Source: Halobacillus sp. Marseille-P3879 (GTDB taxonomy: Bacteria > Bacillota > Bacilli > Bacillales > Halobacillaceae). From it: a stretch of DNA of 64,000 nt. Shown piece by piece: positions 43,630 to 51,976 of the stretch. The notes beneath the pieces were generated by a model. It was not told the DNA's origin, made no database searches, and worked only from the letters and a program-made list of their open reading frames with translations. Within the stretch, counting starts at the first letter, position 1. Every line of letters starts with the position of its first letter. The DNA lies in contig NZ_OESS01000004.1 in assembly GCF_900240285.1 (NCBI RefSeq), positions 62,001 to 126,000 on the forward strand. The letters run 5' to 3'. A program made the position numbers and the translations under genes.

Positions 43630-44388
43630 TTATGAGCGTTTATCACAGTAAATATGCATCGCTTTATATAAAAATTGAGCATAGCCTTTTTTCTTTTTAT
43701 CAATGTTTGCTGTAAACCTGGGATCATTTACATACATATCGGCTAACCCTCGGAATATCTCAAGGTTGCAATCGTAGAAATGGTCCGTAATGTGCTGCCG
43801 CTTAGCATTAATCCACTTTTGAACCTCTTCGTCTCCCGGTCCGCGGCCCATTAGCTGTATTAAATGACCATCAATATTCTCACTTTCTTCGTGAATCTTC
43901 CTCCAGTCTTTCTCTGTATAAGAAGCTGTCTTTTTAGCTGATTGCTTATAAGCATCTGTATTTCCCCACCTTTGTTCAGCTTCCTTCGCATATTTCTGTT
44001 GATGCTCTTCAATTTTCTTCATATCGAATGGTTCAAACCGATCTTTATGAGACATCGTTCTTCCTCCTTCATAAGTGTGAAGTGACTCCTCGATAGATTG
44101 AATTATCTTATCAAGCCTCTTTCTCTTTTCTAACAAAACAGCTTTGTGCTGCTTAAGTGCAAGTTTTTCATTAAATGCAGGATCATCCAGGATTTCTTTA
44201 ATTTGATTGAGCGGAAAATCAAGTTCTTTAAAGAAAAGAATCTGCTGGAGACGAACAAAATCGTCATCACCATAATAACGATATCCATTTGCTCCTTTTT
44301 TAGGAGCAAGTAGTCCGATTTGATCGTAGTGATGAAGCGTGCGCACACTAACCCCAGCTAAATCAGCTGCTTCCTTTATTTTATACAC
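43630..44388 (-). CDS. MerR-family regulator with TipAS drug-binding domain (Mta/TipAL type)
   Basis: 252 residues. N-terminal MerR winged helix-turn-helix (IKEAADLAGVSVRTLHHYDQIG, GYRYYGDDDFVRLQQILF), a long dimerisation helix (about 75-115), then a C-terminal TipAS-like helical domain (about 130-250) that in relatives binds antibiotics. GTG 44388 has GAGGTGATC upstream. Its own promoter has the 19-base spacer typical of MerR activation, so it should autoregulate. The divergent DinB gene is a possible co-target. Confidence 0.9.
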   Translation of the reverse strand: MYKIKEAADLAGVSVRTLHHYDQIGLLAPKKGANGYRYYGDDDFVRLQQILFFKELDFPLNQIKEILDDPAFNEKLALKQHKAVLLEKRKRLDKIIQSIEESLHTYEGGRTMSHKDRFEPFDMKKIEEHQQKYAKEAEQRWGNTDAYKQSAKKTASYTEKDWRKIHEESENIDGHLIQLMGRGPGDEEVQKWINAKRQHITDHFYDCNLEIFRGLADMYVNDPRFTANIDKKKKGYAQFLYKAMHIYCDKRS

Positions 44389-44408
44389 AGGTGATCACCT
44401 CACTATCT

Positions 44409-44439
44409 ATCTTAATCTATGACGTAACGTGAGGGTCAA
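44409..44439 (-). promoter_or_regulatory. MerR-type promoter with 19-base spacer
   Basis: Minus strand TTGACC (44439-44434) and TAAGAT (44414-44409) with a 19-base spacer that carries the imperfect dyad CTCACGTTACGTCATAG. The 19-base spacing is the hallmark of promoters activated by MerR proteins through DNA untwisting. Confidence 0.75.
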
Positions 44440-44461
44440 TATTATTTCCCGGGGAATATTG
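44437..44461. repeat. 25-base inverted repeat
   Basis: CAATATT and AATATTG arms enclose TTCCCGGGGA. It overlaps the -35 of the MerR promoter and lies about 95 bases ahead of the DinB gene. It may be an operator for either. Confidence 0.4.
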
Positions 44462-44553
44462 TCGATTTTTAAGAGATTTCATAACATACAGAGGGATTAT
44501 TAATGTTATGAAGAATACTTTTGTAACACTAACTTTTAAATGAGGTCATAATC

Positions 44554-45024
44554 ATGAATATGTATTGCCAAAGCGCCTTCCATCAATTAGAAATTGTTAT
44601 TGCATCACTTTCAGAAATTATTGGTCAATTAAAAGAAGAAGACTTGCTATTCCGCCCCACTGCCGGGAAATATTCAGTCGGTGAGTTGCTTCAGCACTTA
44701 GCTATGATACCTGCTGCAGATGGCCGAATCGCTGAAGGAGCGACTGAAGAAGAAATGCGGCAGTTTTACCGCTCTGTTTCATTTCATTCCAAAGAGGACA
44801 TCTCAAATACACTGTTTGACCATTTTGCGCAGCTTAAATTTCAATACGAGCATTATACAGAAGAACACCTGTTTACGGAGATCACTTCTTGGTGGGATGT
44901 TACATATACGCGTTTCGAATGGCTTCTTGAAATCGTAGCTCACATGTATCACCATCGAGGCCAGCTTCATTCTATGCTTGTTCATAATTCAAAGCTTGAT
45001 CCTGAAATCATGTTATTTGAGTAA
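44554..45024 (+). CDS. DinB-family metal-binding four-helix protein
   Basis: 156 residues. DinB fold with metal ligands expected at LLQHLAM (His near 49) and VAHMYHHRGQ (His near 131-135). Such proteins act as thiol transferases or detoxifying enzymes (bacillithiol-linked in Bacillaceae). ATG 44554 follows GAGGTCATAATC. Next to a MerR/TipAL regulator, which suggests a stress or drug response. Function inferred. Confidence 0.8.
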   Translation: MNMYCQSAFHQLEIVIASLSEIIGQLKEEDLLFRPTAGKYSVGELLQHLAMIPAADGRIAEGATEEEMRQFYRSVSFHSKEDISNTLFDHFAQLKFQYEHYTEEHLFTEITSWWDVTYTRFEWLLEIVAHMYHHRGQLHSMLVHNSKLDPEIMLFE

Positions 45025-45428
45025 CTGAAGGTAAAAGAAAATAGACGATAACGGCATTAACACCTTCTTTAATCAGTCGAAATCACACGAAACCTATCTA
45101 AGAGTGATATGTAATTTTTTCAAAAAATCAGTGATCTGCAAATTAAAAATGGACACATAAAAATGGTCTCAAGCTGGCGAGAAAGTCTCGACAGCTCTGT
45201 TTAATTTCTCTCGCTTTAATTATTAGAATCCGGCATTATCCCTAATTATACGGAGATAATTACCCCTCAACAGGCCACCTTATATTATTCAAGATGACGA
45301 TTAACAGCTATATCGCAAGCATTACTGACAGCTGTGACTACAGAATTTCAAAATGACGCTTGAACGAGGGGAAAGTGTCTTTCTCTCAAGGAACTTCCAG
45401 AGAGCAAGGACCCTTGAGGCAAGAAGAA
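45025..45428. other. Gene-poor region with local dyads
   Basis: About 400 bases without a supported gene. It contains a stem near 45171-45185 (GGCGAGAAAGTCTCG, GCGAGA-type pairing), several short dyads at 45370-45420 (CTCAAGG / CCTTGAG) and A/T-rich stretches. Could carry a small RNA, but I cannot show a promoter and terminator pair. Confidence 0.35.
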
Positions 45429-45467
45429 AAGCTTGTGGAAAACCACCATGGGGTTCTCCACAAGCTT
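45429..45467 (-). terminator. Intrinsic terminator of the formate/nitrite channel gene
   Basis: AAGCTTGTGGA and TCCACAAGCTT arms plus an inner AACC/GGTT, one mismatch, then TTTTCTTCTT on the minus strand. Confidence 0.85.
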
Positions 45468-45491
45468 GACACCGCACAAAGGCGGCCTGTT

Positions 45492-46397
45492 TCAGCTTTT
45501 TTTCTTCTTTTTCCCTAGTGAAGTAGGAATATCTTCTTTATACGCATAGGAGAATAACAAGGATACGAGTATTGCTCCTCCAATCAAATTTCCGATACTT
45601 GCTGGAATCAAGTTGAGAAAGATATATTCATACCACGTATATTTATCTGAAGCGAGGACGCCCATACTGAAGTATCCCATGTTGGCTGCACTGTGCTGGA
45701 AGTTACCTGCAACAAATAAAATAACGGGCAAGGTGGTTCCTAAAATTTTCCCTGTTATATCTCTGGCTGCTGTCGTAAGAAATGCCGCCATACCTATAAG
45801 CCAGTTTGCCAAAACACCCGAAACGACAATTTCAAACCATCCCTTATACCCGGCGTTCATAAACTTCATTTTCTTATCTAAATAAGATGAAAGTTCCGTA
45901 TAGAATTCAGCATTCAGAGAGCCTGACACCTCTATAAGAAACGCCACCATGAAAGCGCCGATGATATTCCCAATATAAGTTGAAGCCCAGAACTTATAAA
46001 TGTTGACTTTCATTAGATTGGCTTTATTAAACAGGTATGAAGGGAGCAGGACGTTAATTTCCGTAAATAACACGGCTCCTGATATAAACACCATGGCATA
46101 ACCAGCAGCAAAGCCAAGGCCTGAAAGTAAATAAAATATGCCCTGTGTTTCCACACCTTCTGCCAGCAGGATAGAAAAAATTGCACCAAACGTCATAAAA
46201 GAACCAGCCGTTAAAGCCAGTAAAAATTGGCTCCCAAATGGCTGCCTTAAATGATCTCTTCCCTTTTCTCCAAACTCATCTACAATTTGGGAAGGAATAT
46301 AGAACTGACGTCCTGGACGATCAATTTTCGAAGAATTTTGATCTGCTTGTCCGTCCTCTTGCCGTTCTTGCTGTTGTTCTTGTTCTTTCTCACTCAT
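45492..46397 (-). CDS. Formate/nitrite transporter (FNT family)
   Basis: 301 residues. A Gln/Glu-rich cytoplasmic start (about 30 residues), then six helices with the FNT features MTFGAIFSILLAEG, SGAVLFTEINVLL and LANWLIGMAAFLTTAARD and FVAGNFQHSAANMGYFSMG (with the pore histidine). The pentameric channel moves formate, nitrite or short acids. ATG 46397 has GGGAGGG upstream; the longer frame to 46415 is less likely. Own terminator. Confidence 0.9.
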   Translation of the reverse strand: MSEKEQEQQQERQEDGQADQNSSKIDRPGRQFYIPSQIVDEFGEKGRDHLRQPFGSQFLLALTAGSFMTFGAIFSILLAEGVETQGIFYLLSGLGFAAGYAMVFISGAVLFTEINVLLPSYLFNKANLMKVNIYKFWASTYIGNIIGAFMVAFLIEVSGSLNAEFYTELSSYLDKKMKFMNAGYKGWFEIVVSGVLANWLIGMAAFLTTAARDITGKILGTTLPVILFVAGNFQHSAANMGYFSMGVLASDKYTWYEYIFLNLIPASIGNLIGGAILVSLLFSYAYKEDIPTSLGKKKKKS

Positions 46398-46522
46398 CTT
46401 TTTCCCTCCCGTCATCTATTTATTCCCTTTCCGATGAGGTAATAATCTAATTCCAAATGATTACGCATATTTCGCCTGAATCAGGCTAAATTACTTAGTA
46501 AACTGCATCTAGGAGGGAATTT

Positions 46523-46699
46523 ATGGGAAGCCGAGATCAAGTATGTTTGGCGTGTGATGGACGCGGATTATTGATGGATGATGAAGAATGGCAGTATACC
46601 TGCAAAATATGTAACGGAGATGGGTTTATGCCCCAGCACTCTAGTGTGGCAAATCGTCAGCCTGCCGATACAGACGATATGAACCGTATTCTAGATTAA
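46523..46699 (+). CDS. Small DnaJ-type zinc-finger protein, 58 residues
   Basis: ATG 46523 with TAGGAGGG 6 bases upstream, stop 46697-46699, and a strong terminator overlapping the stop. Two CxxCxGxG motifs are visible: CLACDGRG (about 8-15) and CKICNGDG (about 27-34), the zinc-binding repeats of DnaJ, with no J-domain. A polar C-terminal tail follows. Relatives of this kind act as small zinc ribbons near chaperones or unknown enzymes. No neighbour explains it: a formate channel on one side, a membrane protein on the other. Confidence 0.78.
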   Translation: MGSRDQVCLACDGRGLLMDDEEWQYTCKICNGDGFMPQHSSVANRQPADTDDMNRILD

Positions 46700-46736
46700 A
46701 AAAGCGTGAGCTCTTTGGAGGAGCTCACGCTTTTTT
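46698..46736. terminator. Strong bidirectional terminator
   Basis: AAAAAAGCGTGAGCTC and GAGCTCACGCTTTTTT with a 8-base loop: a perfect 16-base stem with A/T tails on both sides, between convergent genes. Confidence 0.93.
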
Positions 46737-46738
46737 CT

Positions 46739-47185
46739 TTATTGGGTCTCTGCGGGACCGTCATTGGCGAGATGTTTTGGCTTTCGTACAAGGGCAACGA
46801 TACCTCCAATTAAGTAGGCAATCCCTCCAAACAACCCTACACCAAACGTACCAAACGTCATTAGAACAGCAGTAATAATTAAAATAATCCCTGCTGCTTT
46901 TGGCTTTTTATTTCCTTTAAGAAAGACGATACATAGTATGCCAAGCACGATAGCAAGAATTGCTGCAATCAGCACTGTCCATGCACCTGCAGCCATTCCA
47001 TCCATAATCTGATCAACAGAAATCTGGTCCGTATCAACATCTGGATCCTGGCTTAATATACTTTCAATCTCAGCCCTTGCTTGAGGGTTATCCCCCATGT
47101 TGACAAAGAATGCGCCAATAGCTGCAGCCAGCCCGAAAAACACGGCACCAATCACTGTAAAAACTATCTCTATCGTTCGTTTCAT
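46739..47185 (-). CDS. DUF4064 family membrane protein
   Basis: 148 residues with four helices (about 8-27, 68-90, 96-118, 122-136) and an extracytoplasmic loop between the first two. Matches the DUF4064 layout (EIVFTVIGAVFFGLAAAIGAF then LGIL...GGIAYLIGGIVAL). Start ATG 47185 has GGGAGTG upstream. It begins only 21 bases after the ABC permease stop on the same strand, so it probably belongs to that operon. Function unknown. Confidence 0.78.
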   Translation of the reverse strand: MKRTIEIVFTVIGAVFFGLAAAIGAFFVNMGDNPQARAEIESILSQDPDVDTDQISVDQIMDGMAAGAWTVLIAAILAIVLGILCIVFLKGNKKPKAAGIILIITAVLMTFGTFGVGLFGGIAYLIGGIVALVRKPKHLANDGPAETQ

Positions 47186-47206
47186 ATCAATCACTCCCTT
47201 TTTTAA

Positions 47207-48172
47207 TCAAACATTTGTCACATCTCTTTTTGTAAAGAATCCCCATGCCAGCCCAAGAAAAATGAGTAAGTAAGCAAGTAAGACGGTTACCGAAAATCCC
47301 AGGGTTAAATCAGAAATGACGGGTGAACCCGTAAAGAACTGATTTAAATCGGTATTCGCAAACAAAATATACTTCGCCCATTCCTTATCGGCAAAGAAGC
47401 TTACAATCGTATTCCCGGACATCATGAGAAAAATAGCTACACCAATGGCTAATGCACTATTTCTAAATACAGTCGAAATCATAAACGCAAATGTGGCCAT
47501 CATTAACAAATTAACAGAACTTAACAAATACTGAGAGGCCGTATGTGTAAATATCGGAGCTTCAGTGACCTCGCCTTCCTTCATAAATAAATAGGGTTCC
47601 CCGGGGCTTGCCACACCAAACAAAACAGATCCTGTTAAGAAAGAAAGCACATAAAGAAATAATAGCATGGTAATAGCATAAACCAGAACCGACGCATACT
47701 TTGAAGCTAAAATTGTTGTGCGGGAAATAGGCCGGATCAGTAATAACTTAATTGTACCCCATCTGTACTCGTTTGCAATAATACTTGCTGCTACAATAAT
47801 CGTTATTAAGCTGATAATGGATATATTACCCCGATTTTCCTGCACAAAATCCCATACATCGTAACTATCCGGTGGAATATCATTTTCAAGACGGTATTGG
47901 TTCATGGCGATCGTATCTTCGTTCATCGAAGCAAACCCCGGCTCTTCCTCAATTTCTGATTGCATCTGCTCATTTTCGGCTTGAAGCTGCTCTTCCCAAT
48001 TCTCCCCGGATTGAGCAGAATCCTCGGAAAGTATACCTTCTACTTTAAAGAAAACCCCCATCCCAATTACAAACAAAGCGATCACAATCAGCATTACCCA
48101 GGTAGAGACTTGGGAATACATTTTCATTTGTTCATTCTTAATGAGCCGGATAAAATTATTCAATAGCTCCAT
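47207..48172 (-). CDS. ABC transporter permease (ABC-2 type)
   Basis: About 321 residues. Helix at 17-40, a long extracytoplasmic insertion (about 45-110, acidic), then five helices with ANEYRWGTIKLLLIRPISRT, the permease coupling region. Partner is the ATPase gene that overlaps its 5' end. Start options: ATG 48172 or TTG 48163 with GGAGATGGAGC ahead; ATG chosen. The pair resembles BcrAB/NatAB-like export systems for antimicrobial peptides or lipids, by general architecture. Confidence 0.87.
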   Translation of the reverse strand: MELLNNFIRLIKNEQMKMYSQVSTWVMLIVIALFVIGMGVFFKVEGILSEDSAQSGENWEEQLQAENEQMQSEIEEEPGFASMNEDTIAMNQYRLENDIPPDSYDVWDFVQENRGNISIISLITIIVAASIIANEYRWGTIKLLLIRPISRTTILASKYASVLVYAITMLLFLYVLSFLTGSVLFGVASPGEPYLFMKEGEVTEAPIFTHTASQYLLSSVNLLMMATFAFMISTVFRNSALAIGVAIFLMMSGNTIVSFFADKEWAKYILFANTDLNQFFTGSPVISDLTLGFSVTVLLAYLLIFLGLAWGFFTKRDVTNV

Positions 48173-49076
48173 CTCCAATCAAATCCAGGAATTTATCTTC
48201 AAGAGTGGAGCGAGTGATGGTCACTCCGTAAATGTTAATGTTTCCTGCGACCAGGTGATTAATAATATCAGGAAGTTCTTCCCTGGTTGCTGTGAACATA
48301 ACTTCCTCGCCCCGAACCGTTACAATGCCTTCTGTTTTCTTCTTAATAATCGCTTCCGCCTCACGGAGAGGCTCTGCCTCAATCAAAATTTCTTTCTCAT
48401 CTGTCTCTTCAATAGCATCATGTACCGATTGAATTGAAATCAATTCACCGTTTTTAATAATGCCGATCCGATCACACATGAGTTCCATCTCAGATAAAAT
48501 ATGACTCGAAACAATGACCGCTACGTCCTCTTCAGCAGCCAGCTTTCTTATGTACGCACGGATTTCCCGTATACCTGAAGGATCAAGCCCGTTAGTCGGT
48601 TCATCCAGGATCAGTACAGATGGATTGTGCAGCAGAGCTTGAGCAATTCCAAGGCGCTGCCTCATTCCTAGCGAATATTTAGATACTTTATCTTTCTGTC
48701 TCTTTTCTAGTCCAACCAGCCTCACGACATCATCAATACGTTCTTTTGTAATGCCCGGCATCATTCTGGAATAATGAACAAGGTTCTTCCTTCCACTCAT
48801 AAAGGGGTACATCTCCGGGTTTTCTACGATTGCCCCGACATGTTTAATCGCTTCTTTGTAGTTTGATTTAATACTGTGGCCTTTAATTATTACGTCTCCT
48901 TCAGTCATACGCATTAAACCAACCATCATACGAATTGTTGTCGTTTTTCCTGCGCCATTTGGGCCGAGAAATCCAAACACTTCCCCGCTTCGAATTGTGA
49001 AATCCAGCCCTTTTATAATCGGTTTGTTTTTTATTGATTTCTTTAAACCTTTTAGTTCCATAATTGTTTCAGCCAT
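48156..49076 (-). CDS. ABC transporter ATP-binding protein (BcrA/NatA type)
   Basis: 306 residues. Walker A GPNGAGKTT near 38-46, signature YSLGMRQRLGIAQALL near 132-147, Walker B VLILDEPTNGLDPSG near 154-168, H-loop SSHIL. A C-terminal extension (about 220-306, ILIEAEPLREAEAIIKKK...) is typical of drug-export ATPases. ATG 49076 follows AGGAGGG. Overlaps the permease start; DUF4064 gene follows. Likely exporter of a lipid-like or peptide toxin. Confidence 0.92.
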   Translation of the reverse strand: MAETIMELKGLKKSIKNKPIIKGLDFTIRSGEVFGFLGPNGAGKTTTIRMMVGLMRMTEGDVIIKGHSIKSNYKEAIKHVGAIVENPEMYPFMSGRKNLVHYSRMMPGITKERIDDVVRLVGLEKRQKDKVSKYSLGMRQRLGIAQALLHNPSVLILDEPTNGLDPSGIREIRAYIRKLAAEEDVAVIVSSHILSEMELMCDRIGIIKNGELISIQSVHDAIEETDEKEILIEAEPLREAEAIIKKKTEGIVTVRGEEVMFTATREELPDIINHLVAGNINIYGVTITRSTLEDKFLDLIGDGAIE

Positions 49077-49238
49077 ATTATGATGGAACCCTCCTTTTTA
49101 AACAACTCCATTAATATCTACGATTTAAATCAGAAAGCGTTTCACCTAATTCCTATTTTTACTTCCCCTATCACTCATAATGGATTCATTCCCTTTTATT
49201 TGATAAAATTCAAGAAAAGGAAAAGGGAGGAACTATGA

Positions 49239-50369
49239 ATGAAGATCGTTTCAATTGAACCGACCCCGAGTCCTCACTCAATGAAAATTAACGTAAACGA
49301 AGAACTCCCTTTTGGGGAAAGTCACAATTATAAACAAGGAGAACCGCTTACAGAGGCTCCCGAATATGTAGAGGAGCTTTTTAAGATTGAGGGAGTGAAA
49401 GGCCTTTACCGTGTTGCCGACTTCATTGCCTTAGAACGCAGTGCCAAAACCCCATGGGAGGAAATACTCCCGGAAGTCCGCGCTGTCTTCGGCTCTGAGG
49501 AACTAGCAGCCCAACCTTCAAAAAGCAAAGAACCTGCAGAAGCTTTTGGTGAAGTGAAAGTGTACGTGCAAATGTTTAGAGGCATCCCGATGCAGGTTAA
49601 ATTAGAGGAGAATGACGAAGAACAGCGTGTCGGGCTTCCGGACCGTTTTATGGAGTCTGCCATGAAAGCAGCTCCCGCTTCACCTAACATGATCATGGAG
49701 CGCAAATGGGTAGAACAAAGTCCTCGCTACGGAGCAACTGAAGAAATTGGAGATCAGGTAAAAGAGGAACTAGCGGCCAGTTACGATGAAAAACGATTGG
49801 AAGAGCTCGTTAAACAAGCGTTTGATCAAGATACGTCAGAGCCTTCAGAATTCGCTGCGTCAAAGGTTTCTTTAGAAGTACTGGATGATCCGGACTGGAA
49901 GGTACGTTACGCTGCCCTTGATCGAATGGACCCGACAGCAGACGATTTACCTGTTTTGGATAAGGCATTAAATGACGAAAAAGCTTCCATACGCCGATTA
50001 GCAGCAGCTTATTTAGGAATGATTGAGGATCGTGCCGTTCTGCCATACCTGTATAAGGCCCTTCATGATAAAACGGTTACCGTCCGTCGTACGGCTGGCG
50101 ACTGTTTGTCTGACCTGGGCTTTAAAGAAGCGATGCCCCAGGTGATCGAAACATTAAAAGATTCTAACCGCTTAGTGCGCTGGAGAGCAGCCATGTTCTT
50201 ATACGAGCTTGGTGACGAATCAGCATTACCTGCTTTAAAAGAAGCCAGGGAAGATCCTGAATTTGAAGTACGCTTGCAAATCAACATGGCAATAGAACGT
50301 ATAGAAGGCGGTGAAGAAGCCAAAGGGTCTGTATGGCACCAAATGACACAAGCAGCTAAACAAAAATAA
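49239..50369 (+). CDS. cvfC: CvfC-family protein: NifU-like N-terminus plus HEAT repeats
   Basis: 376 residues. N-terminal domain about 1-90 (IEPTPSPHSMKINVNEELPF and a VKGLYRVADFIALERS core) resembles the NifU_N/Nfu-type scaffold domain, then a linker, then HEAT-like helical repeats (about 205-365, e.g. DPDWKVRYAALDRMDP, DEKASIRRLAAAYLGMIEDR, DKTVTVRRTAGDCLSDLG, DSNRLVRWRAAMFLYELGD). This is the composition of the Staphylococcus conserved virulence factor C group. ATG 49239. Followed 16 bases later by a bacilliredoxin, so an operon on thiol/Fe-S homeostasis is likely. Confidence 0.85.
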   Translation: MKIVSIEPTPSPHSMKINVNEELPFGESHNYKQGEPLTEAPEYVEELFKIEGVKGLYRVADFIALERSAKTPWEEILPEVRAVFGSEELAAQPSKSKEPAEAFGEVKVYVQMFRGIPMQVKLEENDEEQRVGLPDRFMESAMKAAPASPNMIMERKWVEQSPRYGATEEIGDQVKEELAASYDEKRLEELVKQAFDQDTSEPSEFAASKVSLEVLDDPDWKVRYAALDRMDPTADDLPVLDKALNDEKASIRRLAAAYLGMIEDRAVLPYLYKALHDKTVTVRRTAGDCLSDLGFKEAMPQVIETLKDSNRLVRWRAAMFLYELGDESALPALKEAREDPEFEVRLQINMAIERIEGGEEAKGSVWHQMTQAAKQK

Positions 50370-50385
50370 TCAGGAGGTATTATAA

Positions 50386-50814
50386 ATGAATCCATATGAA
50401 GCATATATGAAGGAAATATCCCAACCGATGCGCGATGAACTGACCAACGCTGGTTTTTCTGAACTCACCACCCCGGAAGAAGTAGATGAGTTCATGGGTA
50501 CAACAGAAGGGACAGCCCTGGTGGTTGTGAACTCTGTCTGCGGTTGCGCCGCAGGCCTTGCCCGCCCATCTGCACGTGAATCTCTTACTGCAGACAAGAA
50601 GCCTGATCATCTGGTTACCGTATTTGCCGGTCAGGATCGGGAAGCGACCAGCCGAATGAGAGACTATTTTGAAGGCTATGAACCTTCCTCTCCTTCAATG
50701 GCTCTGCTAAAAAAAGGCCAAGTTGTTCATTTCATCCCTCGCGAGGAAATCGAAGATCATGACGTAGAAGATATTGTAGAAAACTTAACCAATGCTTACG
50801 AGCAATACTGTTAA
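50386..50814 (+). CDS. Bacilliredoxin (BrxA/BrxB, YphP/YqiW family)
   Basis: 142 residues. The active-site motif CGC is visible in VVNSVCGCAAGLARP near residues 54-56, the bacilliredoxin hallmark that removes bacillithiol from proteins. Thioredoxin-like fold with a C-terminal Cys at the last residue. ATG 50386 has CAGGAGGT upstream. Operon with cvfC. BrxA and BrxB cannot be told apart here. Confidence 0.93.
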   Translation: MNPYEAYMKEISQPMRDELTNAGFSELTTPEEVDEFMGTTEGTALVVVNSVCGCAAGLARPSARESLTADKKPDHLVTVFAGQDREATSRMRDYFEGYEPSSPSMALLKKGQVVHFIPREEIEDHDVEDIVENLTNAYEQYC

Positions 50815-50824
50815 CTGCTAATAA

Positions 50825-50858
50825 AAGCCCGCTCTCATATAGCAAAGAGAGCGGGCTT
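50825..50858. terminator. Bidirectional terminator after the bacilliredoxin gene
   Basis: AAGCCCGCTCTC and GAGAGCGGGCTT arms, followed by CTTT on plus; minus side has TTTTATTAGC. It also ends the LacI gene. Confidence 0.88.
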
Positions 50859-50899
50859 CTTTATGATGGATGTTAAGTTTAATGAGGAAATATAAGATC

Positions 50900-51886
50900 T
50901 TATCCCTTAACTGATTTTCGTTCAATGAGTTCTGTAGATAAGCTGTAATGCCGTTCTGCTTTCTCTCCTGCTAACAGCTGGAAGATAAGATGGACGGCTA
51001 AAGCTCCCGCCTCATATTTCGGCTGCCGGATCGTCGTAAGAGGCGGTGCGACGTATTCCGACAATTGAATATCATCAAATCCAAGAACTGAGATATCGTC
51101 AGGTACCTTAATTTTACGTTCTGAAAAAGCCTGCAGACCTCCAATAGCCATTTCGTCGTTCGCGTAAAAAACGGCATCAGGTAGGTTTTGCTGAGCGATT
51201 AACATCTTCGTAGCCCGGTAGCCGCTTTCGCGGGTGAAATCACCTGAGATTTTCAAACGGGATTGATAACTTACTTCATGGTCCATCATTGCTGCTTTAT
51301 ACCCTTCAAACCGCTTCTCATTATCGTGTGAATTATAAGGGCCGCTTACATAGGCTATGTTCCGGTGTCCTTTTTCTATTAAATATTCAGTCGCCAAATA
51401 ACCGCCATGCACGTTGTCTACCTGTACTTCGAGCACCGAATCACTATCAATTTCGCGATCAAGCACGACGATGGGAAAATCCTTTCGCGCTGAAGATTTG
51501 ATAAGAGAGTCACTTATGTTATGAGCTAGAATAATGGCTCCATCTACACGCTTTTCCTTCAAGAACTTCGTAGCGGTGGAAAGCTCCCCGCCAATTGAAC
51601 TGCAGGCAATTAAATCATAGCCGTTCGCAGAGGTGACCTCCTGGACTCCTTTAATCAACTCAGAATAATAAGGTCCGGATAAATCACTTAAAATTAATGC
51701 AATGGTATTGGTTCTCGTTCTTTTCAAGTCAGAAGCGAATCCATTCTTCTGGTAATTTAGTTCTCTAGCTGCCTTTTGCACTTTTTCTACTGTAGCAGGA
51801 CTGACCTTTTGTATTCCATTCAACGCATAGGAAGCTGTGGATACAGCGACACCAGCCCGCTTTGCTACATCTTTTATTGTTGCCAT
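50900..51886 (-). CDS. LacI-family regulator of the glucan locus
   Basis: About 328 residues. HTH with TIKDVAKRAGVAVSTASYALNG and hinge-helix region LNYQKNG, then the periplasmic-binding-protein-like sensor (about 60-330; VDGAIILAHN, FYANDEMAIGGLQAF, VLGFDDIQLSEYV). Start ATG 51886; TTG 51892 is the alternative. Last gene of the minus-strand operon that starts with the binding protein. The shared palindrome GAAACGTTTC at the three promoters is its most likely operator, inferred from proximity and the LacI consensus (a central CG in a 10-14 base palindrome). Confidence 0.9.
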   Translation of the reverse strand: MATIKDVAKRAGVAVSTASYALNGIQKVSPATVEKVQKAARELNYQKNGFASDLKRTRTNTIALILSDLSGPYYSELIKGVQEVTSANGYDLIACSSIGGELSTATKFLKEKRVDGAIILAHNISDSLIKSSARKDFPIVVLDREIDSDSVLEVQVDNVHGGYLATEYLIEKGHRNIAYVSGPYNSHDNEKRFEGYKAAMMDHEVSYQSRLKISGDFTRESGYRATKMLIAQQNLPDAVFYANDEMAIGGLQAFSERKIKVPDDISVLGFDDIQLSEYVAPPLTTIRQPKYEAGALAVHLIFQLLAGEKAERHYSLSTELIERKSVKG

Positions 51887-51976
51887 CCTCAAAATCTCCC
51901 GTCTGTTCGAATAAGAATATAAGTCCTTCTAGTTACAGGGTACCGTTTGCACCAAAAGAATTCCAATGACTTACAT

